Assembly: GCA_032719365.1 (NCBI GenBank)
Contig: CM064868.1
Coordinates: 6,668,235-6,732,234 of the forward strand
Length of the DNA stretch: 64,000 nucleotides
Origin: Prinsepia uniflora
Taxonomy: Eukaryota; Streptophyta; Magnoliopsida; Rosales; Rosaceae
Direction: 5' to 3'
Position 1 is the first letter of the stretch. Each line of letters starts with the position of its first letter. A program made the position numbers and the translations under genes. Shown in pieces: positions 10,627 to 22,489 of this stretch. A model generated the notes under the pieces. The model did no database searches and had not been told where the DNA came from. It saw only the letters and a list, made by a program, of their open reading frames with translations.

Positions 10627-12869
10627 ATGGTACACGTTCTCAGAAGGCTTGCGGCTACAATTGGGCAATCATCACATATCCAAAACGTACAAGCCTTGTC
10701 CGCTCTGCGCTTTCGTATTTATTACAGTTCCTTCGCGTGCTCTGACTCGTCTGGTAAGCCCTGAACCTGCTTGTGAAAATGCCTCTTAGAGAATCTGTTG
10801 ACATTCTGTAATTTTCGCACGATGCTCTATGTTTCAAGATTAGAAGACGGTCCTGGAACTGAAAAGCAAGAATTCATTAAGTGGAATAACGGAGGTGGGT
10901 CTTTCCACAAGTCTGCCTACATTGACCCAACCGCTTTCATTCAGTTTGGGGCTATTGTACATTCAAAGTCCGTGGTGGGGGAGCATGCTCATATTGGTTC
11001 CGGAGCTGTCGTTGGACCTTGTGTTGCAATTGGGAAATCAACAAAAATAGGGTAGTGATCAAATCTTTTACTTGAAATCCCCTCGTTATAGTGTAGAATT
11101 TTATTTATTTATTTTGATTTAGTTACCTCGTTTATAATCATTTGAGCTTAATAGAGTTATCTTGACTCTCTGCAGCTATAATGTTGCACTTAGCAATTGC
11201 AGTATAGGAGATTCGTGTATAATCCACAATGGTGTATGCATCGGTCAAGATGGTAAGGCCACTTAATATATACTTTTGATACGTTTTATGCGACTAATGA
11301 AAGTTAAATAAACTACAGAATTTGTTCGCTTTGAATATTTGTTCGTGATCAATCATGTTAGTGTGGCCAACAGCGTCTTGTTTAACTACAGGATTTGGTT
11401 TTGTGGTGGATGAGCGTGGGAATGTGTTAAAGAAGCCTCAAGTTAGTATTTTTTTCGTATCTTTAATTGAAGTCTATTTTGGTTTCCTTTGTCTTTCCTT
11501 ATGCTGTTTATCTTATATAATTTGAAAAGCTGAATTTCTAATTGAAATCATGGAACTTTAGTGTTTTAAATTCTAACATATTATTTTTATACTGGCTTCA
11601 CATTGCATTATGTGAGTATCTTCTTATGCTTGACTTATATGATCATACGATGTTATCTCCTCTTATGCATGCAACTATAGAAAGGAAAGCATCTTACTGT
11701 ATGTATTTCTTGTTTTTCCTCCCTCTTCAAGATGCTGAATGCTAGGATAGGGAACTTTGTGGAGATTGGTGCAAATACATGCATTGACAGGGGGAGGTGA
11801 GGCATATAGACTTCCATATATTTCACACTGATGTTACATCCATGATTTTATTTTCTGAATCATTTTGTACTCTGAGTCTGTTGAAATTTGATTACTAATT
11901 AAAACGCTCTTTGATTTATGCAGTTGGAGAGATACGGTTGTAGGGGAACATTCCAAGATAGATAATCTAGTTCAGGTTGGCTTTTTCTTTTTGCATTGTT
12001 AGCTAATTTCCTAAAAAAATATAATCATCCATTTGCTTTCATTTGCAGATTGGTCATAATGTAGTTATTGGGAAGAGTTGCATGCTTTGTGGCCAAGTTG
12101 GGATTGCAGGTTCAGTGACGTATGTCTTTCCTCCCTTCCCTCCTTTTTATTTTTGACTTAAAAATTCACTATGATCCATTTTCACTTCTTTGACGTCATT
12201 CTCTACATTCTTTTGTAGGATAGGAGACTATGTAACTATGGGGGGACGGGTAGCAGTTCGTGACCATGTCTCCATTGTATCAAAGGTATTGGCTTTCATA
12301 CAAGTTCCCAGTCTACTAGTAGCCTAAATTATTCATGACTTGTTACTTGTCAAAGAACTCTGTGTTGTATTTAGTAATAATTTTGGTTTTGAAGTTTATG
12401 TTGTTGGAAAAGCCTGGATTTATTTTTCTATTGATTTTTTTTTTTATGATCTCACATTTTTAGTAAATGAAGAGTATGGTTGGGTATTTACATGGAGTTT
12501 GCAGGTACGGCTTGCTGGTGCTAGTTGTGTCACAAAGGATATTACAGAAGCTGGAGATTATGGAGGTTTTCCAGCTGTAAGTTTATGTCTTTTGGGGCTA
12601 TAGCTAGTTGTACAGGTACAGCTAGCTAGTTGTAGGTTACTACAGGTACAGCTAGTTGTACTTTACTGAAAAATGAAAATATAAAGAAAATTCTTTTCAT
12701 AAATTGTGTGCCAAAAATAATTATTTGGTACAGGGTGATTGGTTGTCTGTATGGCCCTAATGATTCTAAGTGTAATTTGGTTATGTTTTAGGTTCCAGTC
12801 CATGAGTGGCGAAGACAAGTGGCAAACTCCTGCCGGACATCAAAAAAGCAGTACCCTAAGAATCAGTAG
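10627..12869 (+). CDS. LPXD: UDP-3-O-acylglucosamine N-acyltransferase (LpxD-like), mitochondrial
   Basis: Complete spliced gene. Exons: 10,627-10,753; 10,844-11,051; 11,176-11,252; 11,392-11,441; 11,732-11,796; 11,924-11,975; 12,049-12,119; 12,219-12,285; 12,505-12,576; 12,792-12,869. They total 867 nt (288 aa), and all introns are GT-AG and keep frame. Residues 1-43 (MVHVLRRLAATIG...) are Arg/Ser-rich and lack acidic residues until the end, like a mitochondrial presequence. The rest is a left-handed beta-helix of hexapeptide repeats (IGSGAVVG, IGNFVEIGA, IGHNVVIGK, IGDYVTMGG). His196 in QIGHNVVIG matches the catalytic His of bacterial LpxD. That family transfers an acyl group to the 2-amine of UDP-3-O-acylglucosamine in lipid A synthesis. 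The bacterial N-terminal uridine-binding domain is reduced or absent. Plant homologues act in a mitochondrial lipid A-like pathway. The start was chosen for the presequence and strong GTAAGC donor; exon 1 is the least certain part. Confidence 0.93.
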
Positions 12870-13390
12870 AAAGGAAAAATCAGGTTCACTCTTATGTTAT
12901 TAGACCCTTGCACTGTCATTATGAGCTTGCTTGCTAGGGATTTCACTGTGTTTAGTACAGACAATTATTCAGAGATTGTGATCTTATCATTAATGCAATT
13001 TGTTAGCTGCTCATTCACTATCGTTCTTTAATCTTTATAAAAATATTTTATAACTAAGAGTCATGGAATTTTTTAGGGATTTTAGGGTGGATTTATGCCA
13101 GTTCTCTTGGCTCTTAGTTTATACTAATAAAGCTTACGCCTTTTGACAAAACACAGAACTTGTTCAATTTTAAATACATTATTCTTAAGTCTATTCCTTA
13201 TTTATCTTCTTTCAAAAGCTTAGAGTTGTTGGTATTTCATTAATGTACCATAATTATATGCAGAGCGTGTGAAGATAATAAACAAATCGTAGCTGTATGA
13301 TGTGTTACAATACCAGTAGGAACCATGATCAGCAATTATAAACAAGAACATAAAAGTTAAGACCAGATGGTAAAGTTTGCAAGGAAACAA
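12870..13390. other. LPXD 3' UTR and intergenic DNA
   Basis: This is AT-rich sequence after the LPXD stop codon and before the convergent NDR1/HIN1-like pseudogene. It probably holds the LPXD 3' UTR and polyadenylation signals. Several AATAAA-like words occur (for example in 'aataataaac' near 13,275). No coding frame is visible. Confidence 0.5.
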
Positions 13391-13959
13391 CTAATAGAAC
13401 AATTTTCGAGTACTCCATTTCTTGGAAGCATTGTCCAGCTTAATCTTCTTCATCTTACCTGAAATCTTGCCATCTGAGCCAATCGATAATTTCCCTTGCA
13501 AGTCTAGCCCGTGATGCTTACTCTTCACTCCCCATGTCTTATACCGGATCCTTGTTAGTAAAGTCACCTTCAATTCTGCAGTTGCATTGGTTAAGGAATT
13601 GTGAAATGTTTTCCAAACTTGCAGGTTGGCCCCCACAGAATCGAACACTTGACGGGTTTTATCTCTTCCTTGATAAAAAGCAGGAATGGTTTTTTTCCCA
13701 ACTCTTTCTGAACCATACAGGAACATCAAAGCTGTCTCTTCATAGTAAATACCAGTCTTTGTTAGGGTTTTCAATTTCAAGGGCATATGAGATAGAGCTA
13801 TTCTGGCCCCCAGTATCTATATCAGACTTCGGGATGGTGATATCCACAATGGTATAGGTAGGGGATTTTGGACGTAAAGCCAACCATAGACAGGGCTAGG
13901 AGTCCTGTGAGGGCTAAAACTTCTGCAAGCCATACATAGAAATTCTTGGTTTCACACAT
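13391..13959 (-). pseudogene. NDR1/HIN1-like (LEA_2) protein, frameshifted
   Basis: The minus strand encodes a recognisable NDR1/HIN1-like protein in three frames. From an ATG at 13,959 it gives MCETKNFYVWLAEVLALTG, a membrane-anchor-like start, then shifts frame to WLALRPKSPTYTIVDITIPK. At ISYALEIENPNKD a single extra base shifts it again into TGIYYEETALMFLYGSERVG, which runs 131 codons' worth to a stop at 13,391. The order (short cytosolic tail, one membrane segment, LRPxxP motif, LEA_2 domain) and total length of about 190 residues fit the family, whose members are plasma-membrane proteins linked to defence. Two frameshifts make it a probable pseudogene; sequencing error or an unseen intron is the alternative. 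An intact relative lies at 15,310-15,933, on the same strand. Confidence 0.8.
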
Positions 13960-15309
13960 ATTTTTGACTTAGGATCTGATTAGCTTCTGATCTCTAAATG
14001 AATTGGGTTGCAGTAATTGTTATGAGAATTTAGAAGGCGAAGATAAGCGAAGAGGGTGGGTTCAGCAGTAAGAAAGGAGGAAAGTAGGAATATGATAGGT
14101 GGTTGCTTGTGGTCTAAGTTAGAAGAGGATATGTTCTTTTCTTCTTGACATTGGAGCATAAAGTCATACAGCCTCCACCTGGGAAACTAAAGCAGCAGTA
14201 GGCTCAAAGTCTTCCTATTTGATTTACCGGGAGTCGAAGAGTCCTTTTGTATGTCAGTGATTGTACAGGGTTCGGGTAACTTTGTAACTTTTTTCTGTCC
14301 AAAAGATAAAAATAATCAAAATGAGACATGTTCCTTCCATTTACTTCCTAGGGAAGTGGAAACATATAAAGCTTATGGATAACTAAGTTATAGGAACATT
14401 AGGATAACAAAGTTACAGGAGCATATGGATAACTAAGTTTATAGGAGCATCAAGAGTTCAGACAACAAAAAGTAGGACATTAAAGTGTGATTTTGTACAC
14501 AGTTGCCCGTTAAGTCAAATGGGGCAATGCGATCGCCCTTAGCCCTAATTTTGATTACGCTTATTTATCTAAATTCCCCTTGAAGCTGATATTACTATTT
14601 TGTCTCAGTTTGCACCTTGAATCTTAGTTCCTCTTACTTAACTTCTAATACTCAATTTTCTCATTTTCATTCTCAATTTTCCCCTTCCCTTTAACTTTGT
14701 CAGTAAATCTACTAAATCTAACCCATTATGCCCCTTTGATATTGAATGTGAGTCTCACTTTCATCCCAACAATTTGATTTTCCTCAATCTACAATTTCAT
14801 CCTAGTCAAATTGAGTTTTAAGGGGGTAAATGAGATTCATAGTCGGTTTCAGGGGATAAAATGAGATTTGAATATAATTTCAGTGGGGAATGAGATTCAA
14901 ATACAGTTTCACGGAGCAAAATAATTTATATATAATGGTATTACTATCAAAATTGACACAAAGAGACAAACTAAAATAAAAAATAGGAAAATTTGAGCGT
15001 TAAGTAATTGTAAAAGTGTAAATTAAGACCATATGATAGTTACGACATTTGAATAAAATAACTTTTAAATTATTAATCTCAAGAATTTACGAGTTTGCTG
15101 TGATAAAATGGAATCAATCACAAACATAAATTGCTTGAATTTGAAGACAATGCTTACTCGAATCGAATTGCACCACAAAACCAATAATTTTGAACAAATT
15201 AATTCAGAAAAATTATACAACAAATGAAGTAAAATAAAATGATATATATGTCTATATATAAAAGTAAAATACCACTTAATTATAAGTAGATGAAAAAAAA
15301 AACGTCCGA
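13960..15309. other. Intergenic, degenerate short repeats
   Basis: I see no gene here. At about 14,810-14,930 three imperfect copies of a roughly 30-bp unit of the form 'GGGG-TAAAATGAGATT-GAATATA-TTTCA' occur. About 14,350-14,460 repeats 'GGATAACTAAGTTATAGGAGCAT' three times. Both look like short local duplications. The frame at 15,065-15,331 is AT-rich and overlaps the next gene's 3' end, so I did not call it. Confidence 0.5.
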
Positions 15310-15933
15310 TCAGGTGAAATAGACAGGGCATCTCCTATCTTTGAAAGTGGGCAACATCATGCCGTCGGCGGCCACACCAATATCGCAGTTGGCGTGCATC
15401 CGATGGCGCTTGCTATACCAGGCGTGAATCTTAAATCGAATTGTAGCCGAAAACTCTAGGCGAAACACAACCATCCCTTTGTTCCGCTCATTCATAAACT
15501 CCATCCAACGGTCGCTACTCACTGTCAACGTGGCTCCATGAAACGACCCTGAGACGAGCGTCGTATTCTTAGGTCCTTGGTAAAACGGTTGCATCAGCCC
15601 CGTGATTAACCCAACCCGTTGCGCCTTATAAAAAACCGCCCCGTCTATTGAATCATAATATATTCCAATATTATGATTTGCGTTACGGGCCGTGGCATTG
15701 AATGTGATCTCTTCATTTTCGAAGCCGGCGGGTTGGTTCACACCCGGAACCGTAAACCCGTGAATATGAAATCTCGGGCGGTGTGGGCGTAGACTAAGCC
15801 ATAGTATGAAGGCTATCAAGCCTACAATGAGGAGGAGGCTTAAGAAAATGGTGCAAAAAAGCTTGGAGACCCGGGTGGTGAGGCTTTCCCGGACCCGATG
15901 GGCGTAGTAGCGGGCGGTGTGCTGACGCTTCAT
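15310..15933 (-). CDS. NDR1/HIN1-like protein (LEA_2 domain)
   Basis: Intact single-exon gene of 207 codons; single-exon structure is usual for this family. Residues 1-24 are a basic cytosolic tail (MKRQHTARYYAHRVRE...). Residues about 25-46 form one membrane span (LFCTIFLSLLLIVGLIAFIL), followed by the family's LSLRPHRPRF motif. Residues about 65-190 form a LEA_2-type beta domain with the usual 'N.N..IGIYYDSIDGAVFY' and 'PFYQGPKNTT' blocks. Members are plasma-membrane or plasmodesmal type II proteins, several linked to pathogen response or sugar transport. Which member this is cannot be told from sequence alone. The ATG is the first in frame and sits just before the basic tail. The frameshifted neighbour at 13,391 suggests a former tandem pair. 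Confidence 0.92.
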   Translation of the reverse strand: MKRQHTARYYAHRVRESLTTRVSKLFCTIFLSLLLIVGLIAFILWLSLRPHRPRFHIHGFTVPGVNQPAGFENEEITFNATARNANHNIGIYYDSIDGAVFYKAQRVGLITGLMQPFYQGPKNTTLVSGSFHGATLTVSSDRWMEFMNERNKGMVVFRLEFSATIRFKIHAWYSKRHRMHANCDIGVAADGMMLPTFKDRRCPVYFT

Positions 15934-17183
15934 GGGTTTGTGCTCCGGAGTGTTGGTGTACTAGATCGGTAGCCGGTCGGAATTGCGCAAGTTTTGGGGA
16001 GGTGAGAGGGTTTGTTGTATAGGTCGTTGGTGTTGGTTTTATATGTGTTGATAGTATAATGTAGTGAAGAAGGTGGCGGGGTAGTGAAGAAGGTGGCGGG
16101 TAAGTAAAGGGACGTTAAAGATTTTGGGTCTTTTTGGCATGGGGAAAGAAAAGAATAATCATCAATATTGTGTACATTGTTAAACTGTGTATAGTGCTAA
16201 TGATTGTCATCGTTTTTAAGCTTTAATATTATGATTTGTGGTGCTACAAATATGTGCCGAATTACATTATTTTTTTTTCTGTTATTTTTCGGACCCACAA
16301 CTCACAATGCCGTCAACTAACTTATTCTCTCATGCTTTTATAAGCTAATTAATTTTGTTGGTGATGCTTTGGCAAACCTTAGTCAGCAGGATGGTACATT
16401 GATCAGATCTGGAGTAATGTTGTGCCCCTCTCGATAAGATCTTGGAAGTTTTACTTCGTAGGTTGTGGATGCTCTTGGGGTAGTTCATTGTTTTAATTTA
16501 TTTTGTACTTGAAAAAAAAAAATCACAATGCCTCTTGTTTTTTATTGTTGAGTACGAATAAGGATTTTTAACTACACGAAAATTGACAATTTGTGTCAAT
16601 AAAATTTGTTAATGGATAGGCATTTTACGTTCATATCATAGAAGACAACGATATCCTTAATTTTAAGGTAACCAAATGAGAAAATTGACGAAAAACAAGT
16701 GATATATATAGCAAACGAGATAATTCATTTTGAAATCTTGGTTTAAATACTTTGTTATTTGTGTGAAACATCATTGTTTTTTTCATTTATTAACAACTTA
16801 GTTTTCCGAGTATTAATTATAATTGGAATAAGATTCCCTACGGATTGTAGAAAAGGTATATATACGAATTCTAAAGAGGATCATCTTGTGATATATTTGG
16901 TGGTCCACTGTTTTTTTTTTATCTGATGGTGGTCCATTGTTCATGTACTAATTAATTCATTTTCCTTTTTCTTTTCTTTTCTTTTTTATTATATAGCACT
17001 TGACAAAACAGGGATCTTACAATAATTTCTGGCAAATCAATTCCGTACCATGCACGCTTTTATTTCAAAAGAAAAAATTTGACCAAAAAAAAATTGATGA
17101 AGAATATTTGATAATCTGCACGCAACATCTACCATGATCACGCCGAGATGTTCATGGTTTCATCTCCATAATTTCTGTCCAAG
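15934..17183. other. Intergenic region with NHL promoter
   Basis: This is AT-rich DNA between the divergent start of the NDR1/HIN1-like gene and the 3' end of the peroxidase pseudogene. The first few hundred bases should hold the NHL promoter (minus strand). A 22-bp stretch (GTAGTGAAGAAGGTGGCGGG) is duplicated in tandem at about 16,060-16,100. I see no other gene, RNA or mobile element. Confidence 0.5.
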
Positions 17184-18498
17184 CTAGTTAATCTTGCTGC
17201 AAACTTTCCTGATTTGTCAGGCATTACCGGTGAGAACTCCGATCCTCCCCATGTTCACCATGGAAACCCCAAAATTCTTAAAGAAGGTAGGCTTTCCGGC
17301 GGTGCCTGCATGTTTTTTAACGTAAGATTTTGTCTCGGCGTCATCAAGAAGAGCTGCATCTGATTGGAAAAGACCACTTCTCTTAGAGACGAGTGAAATA
17401 GGTCTGGTCCATTGTCCGAAAACTCCCCGGATCCATCTCCACGATAGTACTTTGATCGTTGGGCTGGCATTTCATCTTCATCCTTGCAATGTAGTTGGAA
17501 TCCAGGGTGGGATCGGTGTCGCCCTTCCCGGAGAAGTTGTAAAGACGGTTGCTGATGGAGGTACAGTGAGACATTCTGATGGTGTGGCCGCCTTATATAT
17601 ATAAGTAGATAGAGTACAGGTTTATAGAGACTTATATTAGTGATCTTATGTCGTAACTACTTAGTATACTAAATTATGTGTTACTATTAGATACCTGAAA
17701 GTACAACAAGATCTTTTGCACTTAGTCCTTTCTGTGCGAAGCCTGATTTCAATGTAGAAATGTTTGCATTTGGTGGAATTAGATTCATCAAGGTCTCGTT
17801 GATGTTCGAAACAGTACCATGATCTCTTCGTCCAGTTTCAACTTTCCAATGTGCTCCTTTGATCTAATTTATATATATACGCGTAAGAGACCGTATATAT
17901 ATTAATTAAATATACAAACATTTAATTAAACATACAAAAACATATGAAATAGATTTATTACCGCGACCACGACATCCCTAGCAACTATGGCTAAGATGTC
18001 AGCACGTGAAACCACTCTGGGGCAGGCTCTTTCCAACGCGGTTTTAGCTTTGTCGATGATTTGAAATCCTCGGAGACTTTGGTTTGGAAGTGCATCTTTT
18101 TCAGCTTGGTTGGATGATGAATTCAACAGAATTGAACCTTCACAACCCTGCACAAATTATGAGAGTTAATTAGCTAGTATCGATATATAAAACCCTAGCT
18201 CGATCGTCACATATATTTTTACTTACCATGTAAAACATTGCGTTGCGTACTTACTCACCCTAACAAAAGTACAAAACAGTCATGAAAATGCAGTCTGAGC
18301 AAAGGAGCAGCAAGCGAAGGCGCAATCGATATGGTTTGAGCTACAACCTTCTTGACTATATATGTCCTCAGCTTTTGGGCATGACTTGGCATAAAACCCT
18401 ACCTTGAGTCCCTGCGCATTGGCAGCGTCGAGGACAAGAAGCAGAAGGGTTAGCTGGAGAATGACAGTGGAGAAAAGCTTTGACGTAGCCATGTCCAA
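17184..18498 (-). pseudogene. Class III peroxidase pseudogene (four exons)
   Basis: The exon layout is that of a secretory plant peroxidase. Exon 1 (18,498 to about 18,250) has a signal peptide (LFSTVILQLTLLLLVLDAANA), QGLKVGFYAKSCPKAED and, after a frameshift, LHFHDCFV. Exon 2 (18,147-17,962) has GCEGSILLNSSSNQAEKDA. Exon 3 (17,863-17,695) has HWKVETGRRDHGTVSNINET. Exon 4 (about 17,593-17,184) has GHTI..SHC and SMVNMGRIGVLTGNA. Lesions: extra bases in an ATATAT run before the distal-His helix; disrupted sequence after FHDCFV; the conserved VVSCADI Cys is Arg; a one-base frameshift after YFTRL; and a TGA where Gly is expected after GNA, cutting off QIRKVCSKIN. The family oxidises phenolics with H2O2 in the cell wall. 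This copy cannot make a functional enzyme as read. Confidence 0.9.
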
Positions 18499-19586
18499 AT
18501 TATGAAGATCTAAGAAGATAAGAGATCGATGATCAGTTTATTTAATTAGGAGGTCCTCCTAAGACCCTCAGCCTTGTATCTGGATGTGGATGCATAGCTA
18601 GCTCATAAATATTAGTCCTCCAATCCTCGATACAATATTCATGTCTTTCATTTTTCATTGACGGACTATCCAACCCCGACCATCAGCCCATTAAATTTTA
18701 GCCCAACCTAAGGCCTACAATAGATTGCGTATCTAGGTTTTGGTAATTAAGACAAAGTATTTTGTTTTTGGGTAACTACTCAATAAATGATCGAGCTATG
18801 AGTATATGATCATGGATGAAACTATCATTTTTCATACAAACATTCAAAGTTAAATTTATGAAAATATTAATTTTAATATTAATATTATTTACGCTGAATA
18901 AAAAAATATTGGTTAGTCCAAAATTTGAAAATTTTATTAAGTTTAGAAAATAAAAGCATCTAATCATACATATTTATATAAGACTAATATTTTTTTCATG
19001 GAAAGTGAAGGGGAAATTCTTCCCTTCTTACTTTTATATCAAGACTTTTAAATGCAGATATATTCACAAAAATATAGCCAATATTTCTTTCATCCTTATT
19101 TCATACCACAAAATACGAATATATCAACCCAAATTTTACTAATATTGCTGATATTTCCATCTGATATGACTATGTTTTGTTTTGTTCATTATGTGACTCC
19201 GAAATATAGCCACTTGTTAGTTATTACTGTTAGTGTTTTTGGCTTCAAATTTAATTTAATTATTCTTCTTTGATGGCTAGTATTCCCCATTTCTACTAGT
19301 TGTTCGAACTTGGAAGTTTTTTTTATTTTTTATTTTTTAACTAAAGGTTGATGGGATTGCCTTGAGTGTTTTTCTTACTTCAGCTTTTTAGATTAAATAT
19401 TGATTGAGTAGTAGATTTGTAGTAAACAAAAAAAGTAAGAAGAAGGAGAAAACAAATGGGGTTGATAGATGGTGGCCTGGCCCTAGGGTAGCTATAGGTA
19501 CGTATGAGCACGAGTGATGGTTTTCTTCTAGTTATTGTAGAGTTGTACGTTGTGAGGCCTCTAAATAGAGGGAGACGAAAGTGGGA
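18499..19586. other. AT-rich intergenic DNA
   Basis: I see no gene or mobile element that I can support. The first 100 bases would be the promoter of the former peroxidase gene. The open frames at 18,776-18,967 and 19,052-19,273 are low-complexity AT-rich sequence with no domain. Confidence 0.5.
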
Positions 19587-19686
19587 TCCCAATCCCAATC
19601 CAATCCCAATCCCAATCCCAATCCCAATTCCAATTCCAATTCCAATTCCAATTCCAACTCCAATTCCAATTCCAATTCCAATTCCT
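19587..19686. repeat. CCCAAT/TTCCAA hexanucleotide microsatellite
   Basis: About 16 tandem hexamers start as CCCAAT and change to TTCCAA part-way. Because 6 is a multiple of 3, all frames stay open on both strands, giving artificial Gly-Ile, Pro-Ile and Asn-Ser repeats. It is not a coding region. Confidence 0.92.
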
Positions 19687-22489
19687 ATCTCGGCAAGCAG
19701 AGTAGCAAAATCATCTTCGTCCACTCGTCATACATAAACGTCAAAACAGAAATAAAGCATTCTACTTTATGAATTTAGTTGCAACAAAAACGACACCCCG
19801 GCCTCTTTCATCCATCTATATTGGCTACTACTACTGTTCCGGTTTTGACTCTTGAATTCATAGGGGCCACACCTGGTTCCACACACAGACGATGATGGAG
19901 ATGGATCGTGACTGGATCATTCATCGGGCTCCTTAATTTCCTTATCAATGCTTAGCCACGTACGTACATTATTAACCTTATTAAGAATTGCACCATATCG
20001 ACTTCAATTTATTTCAGATTAATATATATTGCATGTATATGCGTAATTATATATTTGGGTTAATTTGCATGCAAACATATGCAATATTATAGGAATAGGA
20101 TAAATATTAAATAATGAATGAGTGAGTGACACAAAGAGTGTGGAGGGTAGTGATTGGTGAAGTGATAGAGAGCGTGGGGGGGCTCTACCACCTACGTATC
20201 TTCTTCAATAGTTTAACGTTGATCTGGACCTGGATATCACTACATACTCATTTTAGATGGTCATTTGTCATTGTCAATTTGTATATGTATATATGTGTGT
20301 GTATATATATATATATATGGCTCCATCTTTCGTTGGTGCACCTCTGGTGCACCATATAATTGCAAACTCCAAGAAGTGAGTATATTACCCGAGCATTCTT
20401 CTTACGGCTAGATCTTCTTCCTTTCGGGAAGGAAAGATTTAAAAAATCATATTGATTGTAGTTTTTTCCAGACCCCCGGGAAAAGCATACAAAAAAAAAA
20501 AAAAGACTTGAATGGTATGATCCCTCCGCCACTCTAGAATGGAAGGCGAATGGATCTAGTTTTGAAGAGGATGCCCGATAAGTTTCAAAGTTCTCCTACA
20601 ATCGGATAAGGGATTGTATTTATGGTTTGGAAGATTCATATTCTCTATCGAGCTGTCTCTCAAAGGGTGGAGGTAATGGGGTCCAGGGTAGTTCTGGGCC
20701 CCATCTCATTTTGTTTTATTTTCTGCTTTATATATATATATATTATGTAGGGGTTTATATATGATTTATTATATTTGTTTTATGTATTTTGGTTGTTTCT
20801 CCTGTGAATTCACCAAAACTAATTAAAATATTAGCTTTAACAAGGCAATTATTTCCTTTAGAGGATGATTAGTTATACATCACATTTCTTTCTAAATAAG
20901 GTTAATTTGAGAGCAATCTCATCCTCCATATCCTATCAATTAAAAGGCCACATATATTGTTTTGATGTTGAAGTAATACCAATATATTAAAATTATTCAA
21001 TATACCTTTCAATTATCGAAAGGTATTATAAAATAAAATAAGATCTTGTGCTATGGGTCATTATCACCGAAGGAAAAAAACATATGCAAATAGTTCAAAA
21101 GAAATTTTTGTTGAAGTTAACTTGAAAAATCTGCCAAGTGATCTTGGAATATTGTGTAATCGAATGATGAATTATCCAAATAACGTTTATAGGGTATTTT
21201 GTGAAATTCTCCCTCACGAATTAATTCTTGGCTTGCATATATATGCGCCTTCCGGCCACTGTTTATTGAAAACAACAACAATAATATAAAAAAAAAAATA
21301 TTCATAAAATCTCGCCTACTAATCAGCTACGTAGAGAATTAGAATTATGAACTTCCCAGTATAGTTTTTATTTTTTATTAAATGGGAGGAGGAATTTTTT
21401 GAAATGATCCATATGACATGTCATCGGAGTTAGAATTTGAGACTAATTGTTTACAAATCAATACTAGAACGAACTGAATTAGACTCACTTGACAACTTCC
21501 AAGTATATATATATTGTGAGTAATATTTATATCTCACTCTAGTGGTACTTCTCATAGTACGATTTCAATATATCGAAGTGTCAATCCATGTACATATATT
21601 ATAATCAGAACAGTTCATTCTCGAAATCATCACTTTAAGATCATCTCTTTTAAAAAGTAACAAAATTGGAAATCTTTTAGCCATTTTTATGTACGATAAA
21701 AATTGGCAATATTGTTAAGGTAATTAAGATATTTATAGTGAACTGTCCATTTAATTTATACATATGAATGTTTATATATATATACATATATAGAGAGAAA
21801 GAGAAAAATCCATAAATTAAAAGAGTAGTACAAGGTGGTACTCCGGAAGGAGAAAAATGCAAGTATTTTTCATTAATAATTGCCTCCCAATTGTTAAGCG
21901 ATCTGTTGCCATGCCATGCGGTTGATTTTCTTCGATCAAATTTGTTTCTCTGTTTTCGAAAGTATGTTTTGTCTTTTTAAATATTTGGTGCTTTGCATAT
22001 ATTCTAGCTCCATGATGAAATACATGACAAGATTTCATATCCCATCGATTGTCACATGCATTTTTAGCGGGGGACCCGGCCTAATGAGTTAAAACATATC
22101 ACAGCAACATAATGCCAGCTTATAAGCTAGCGCGGGTGCAGTGAATTTTGAAGACAGTCGATATGTTATTATCGATGTCCTACAAAATCAATTCAGAATT
22201 AATCACTGTATCATCATATGGGACGGGGACCCTACATTTGTACCCTTTCTCTTTCAAATTAATACAATTTGTCACGTCTCAATGTTTGTCCTTTTTGTTG
22301 TCTCCATGCAGAATTCCAGATGCATGCAACGTTTCTCTTCTAACTTGCATATCATTATTGTTAAGTCGGTCACTAAGACGACCAACCTATACTCTTTTTT
22401 CTTCATAACTTTGTTTCTGTCCCTTAAATAACTGCAACTAACGTTAAAATCTATAGTGATTAAGGTTCTTATTGGGCATATATATATAT
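19687..22489. other. AT-rich intergenic DNA with (TA)n runs
   Basis: I found no gene with a recognisable domain. A frame at 21,053-21,289 (78 codons, starting MGHYHRRKKTYANSS) has non-repetitive composition but no recognised motif. TA and TG/TA runs occur near 20,280-20,320, 20,735 and 21,775. A sequence near 20,320-20,360 contains a GGTGCACC palindrome repeated twice. Confidence 0.45.

Noticed and set aside
10798..11055. Non-ATG frame taken as the start of LPXD
   Set aside because: A GTAAGC donor at 10,754 and an AG acceptor at 10,843 join exon 1, with a presequence, in frame; the alternative would use a 36-nt intron or lose the targeting signal.
19380..19737. Open frames encoding Gly-Ile, Pro-Ile or Asn-Ser repeats
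   Set aside because: They are six-frame readings of a hexanucleotide microsatellite.
21053..21289. 78-codon frame starting MGHYHRRKKTYAN as a gene
   Set aside because: No recognised domain, AT-rich surroundings, and no promoter or splice evidence; kept only as a note.
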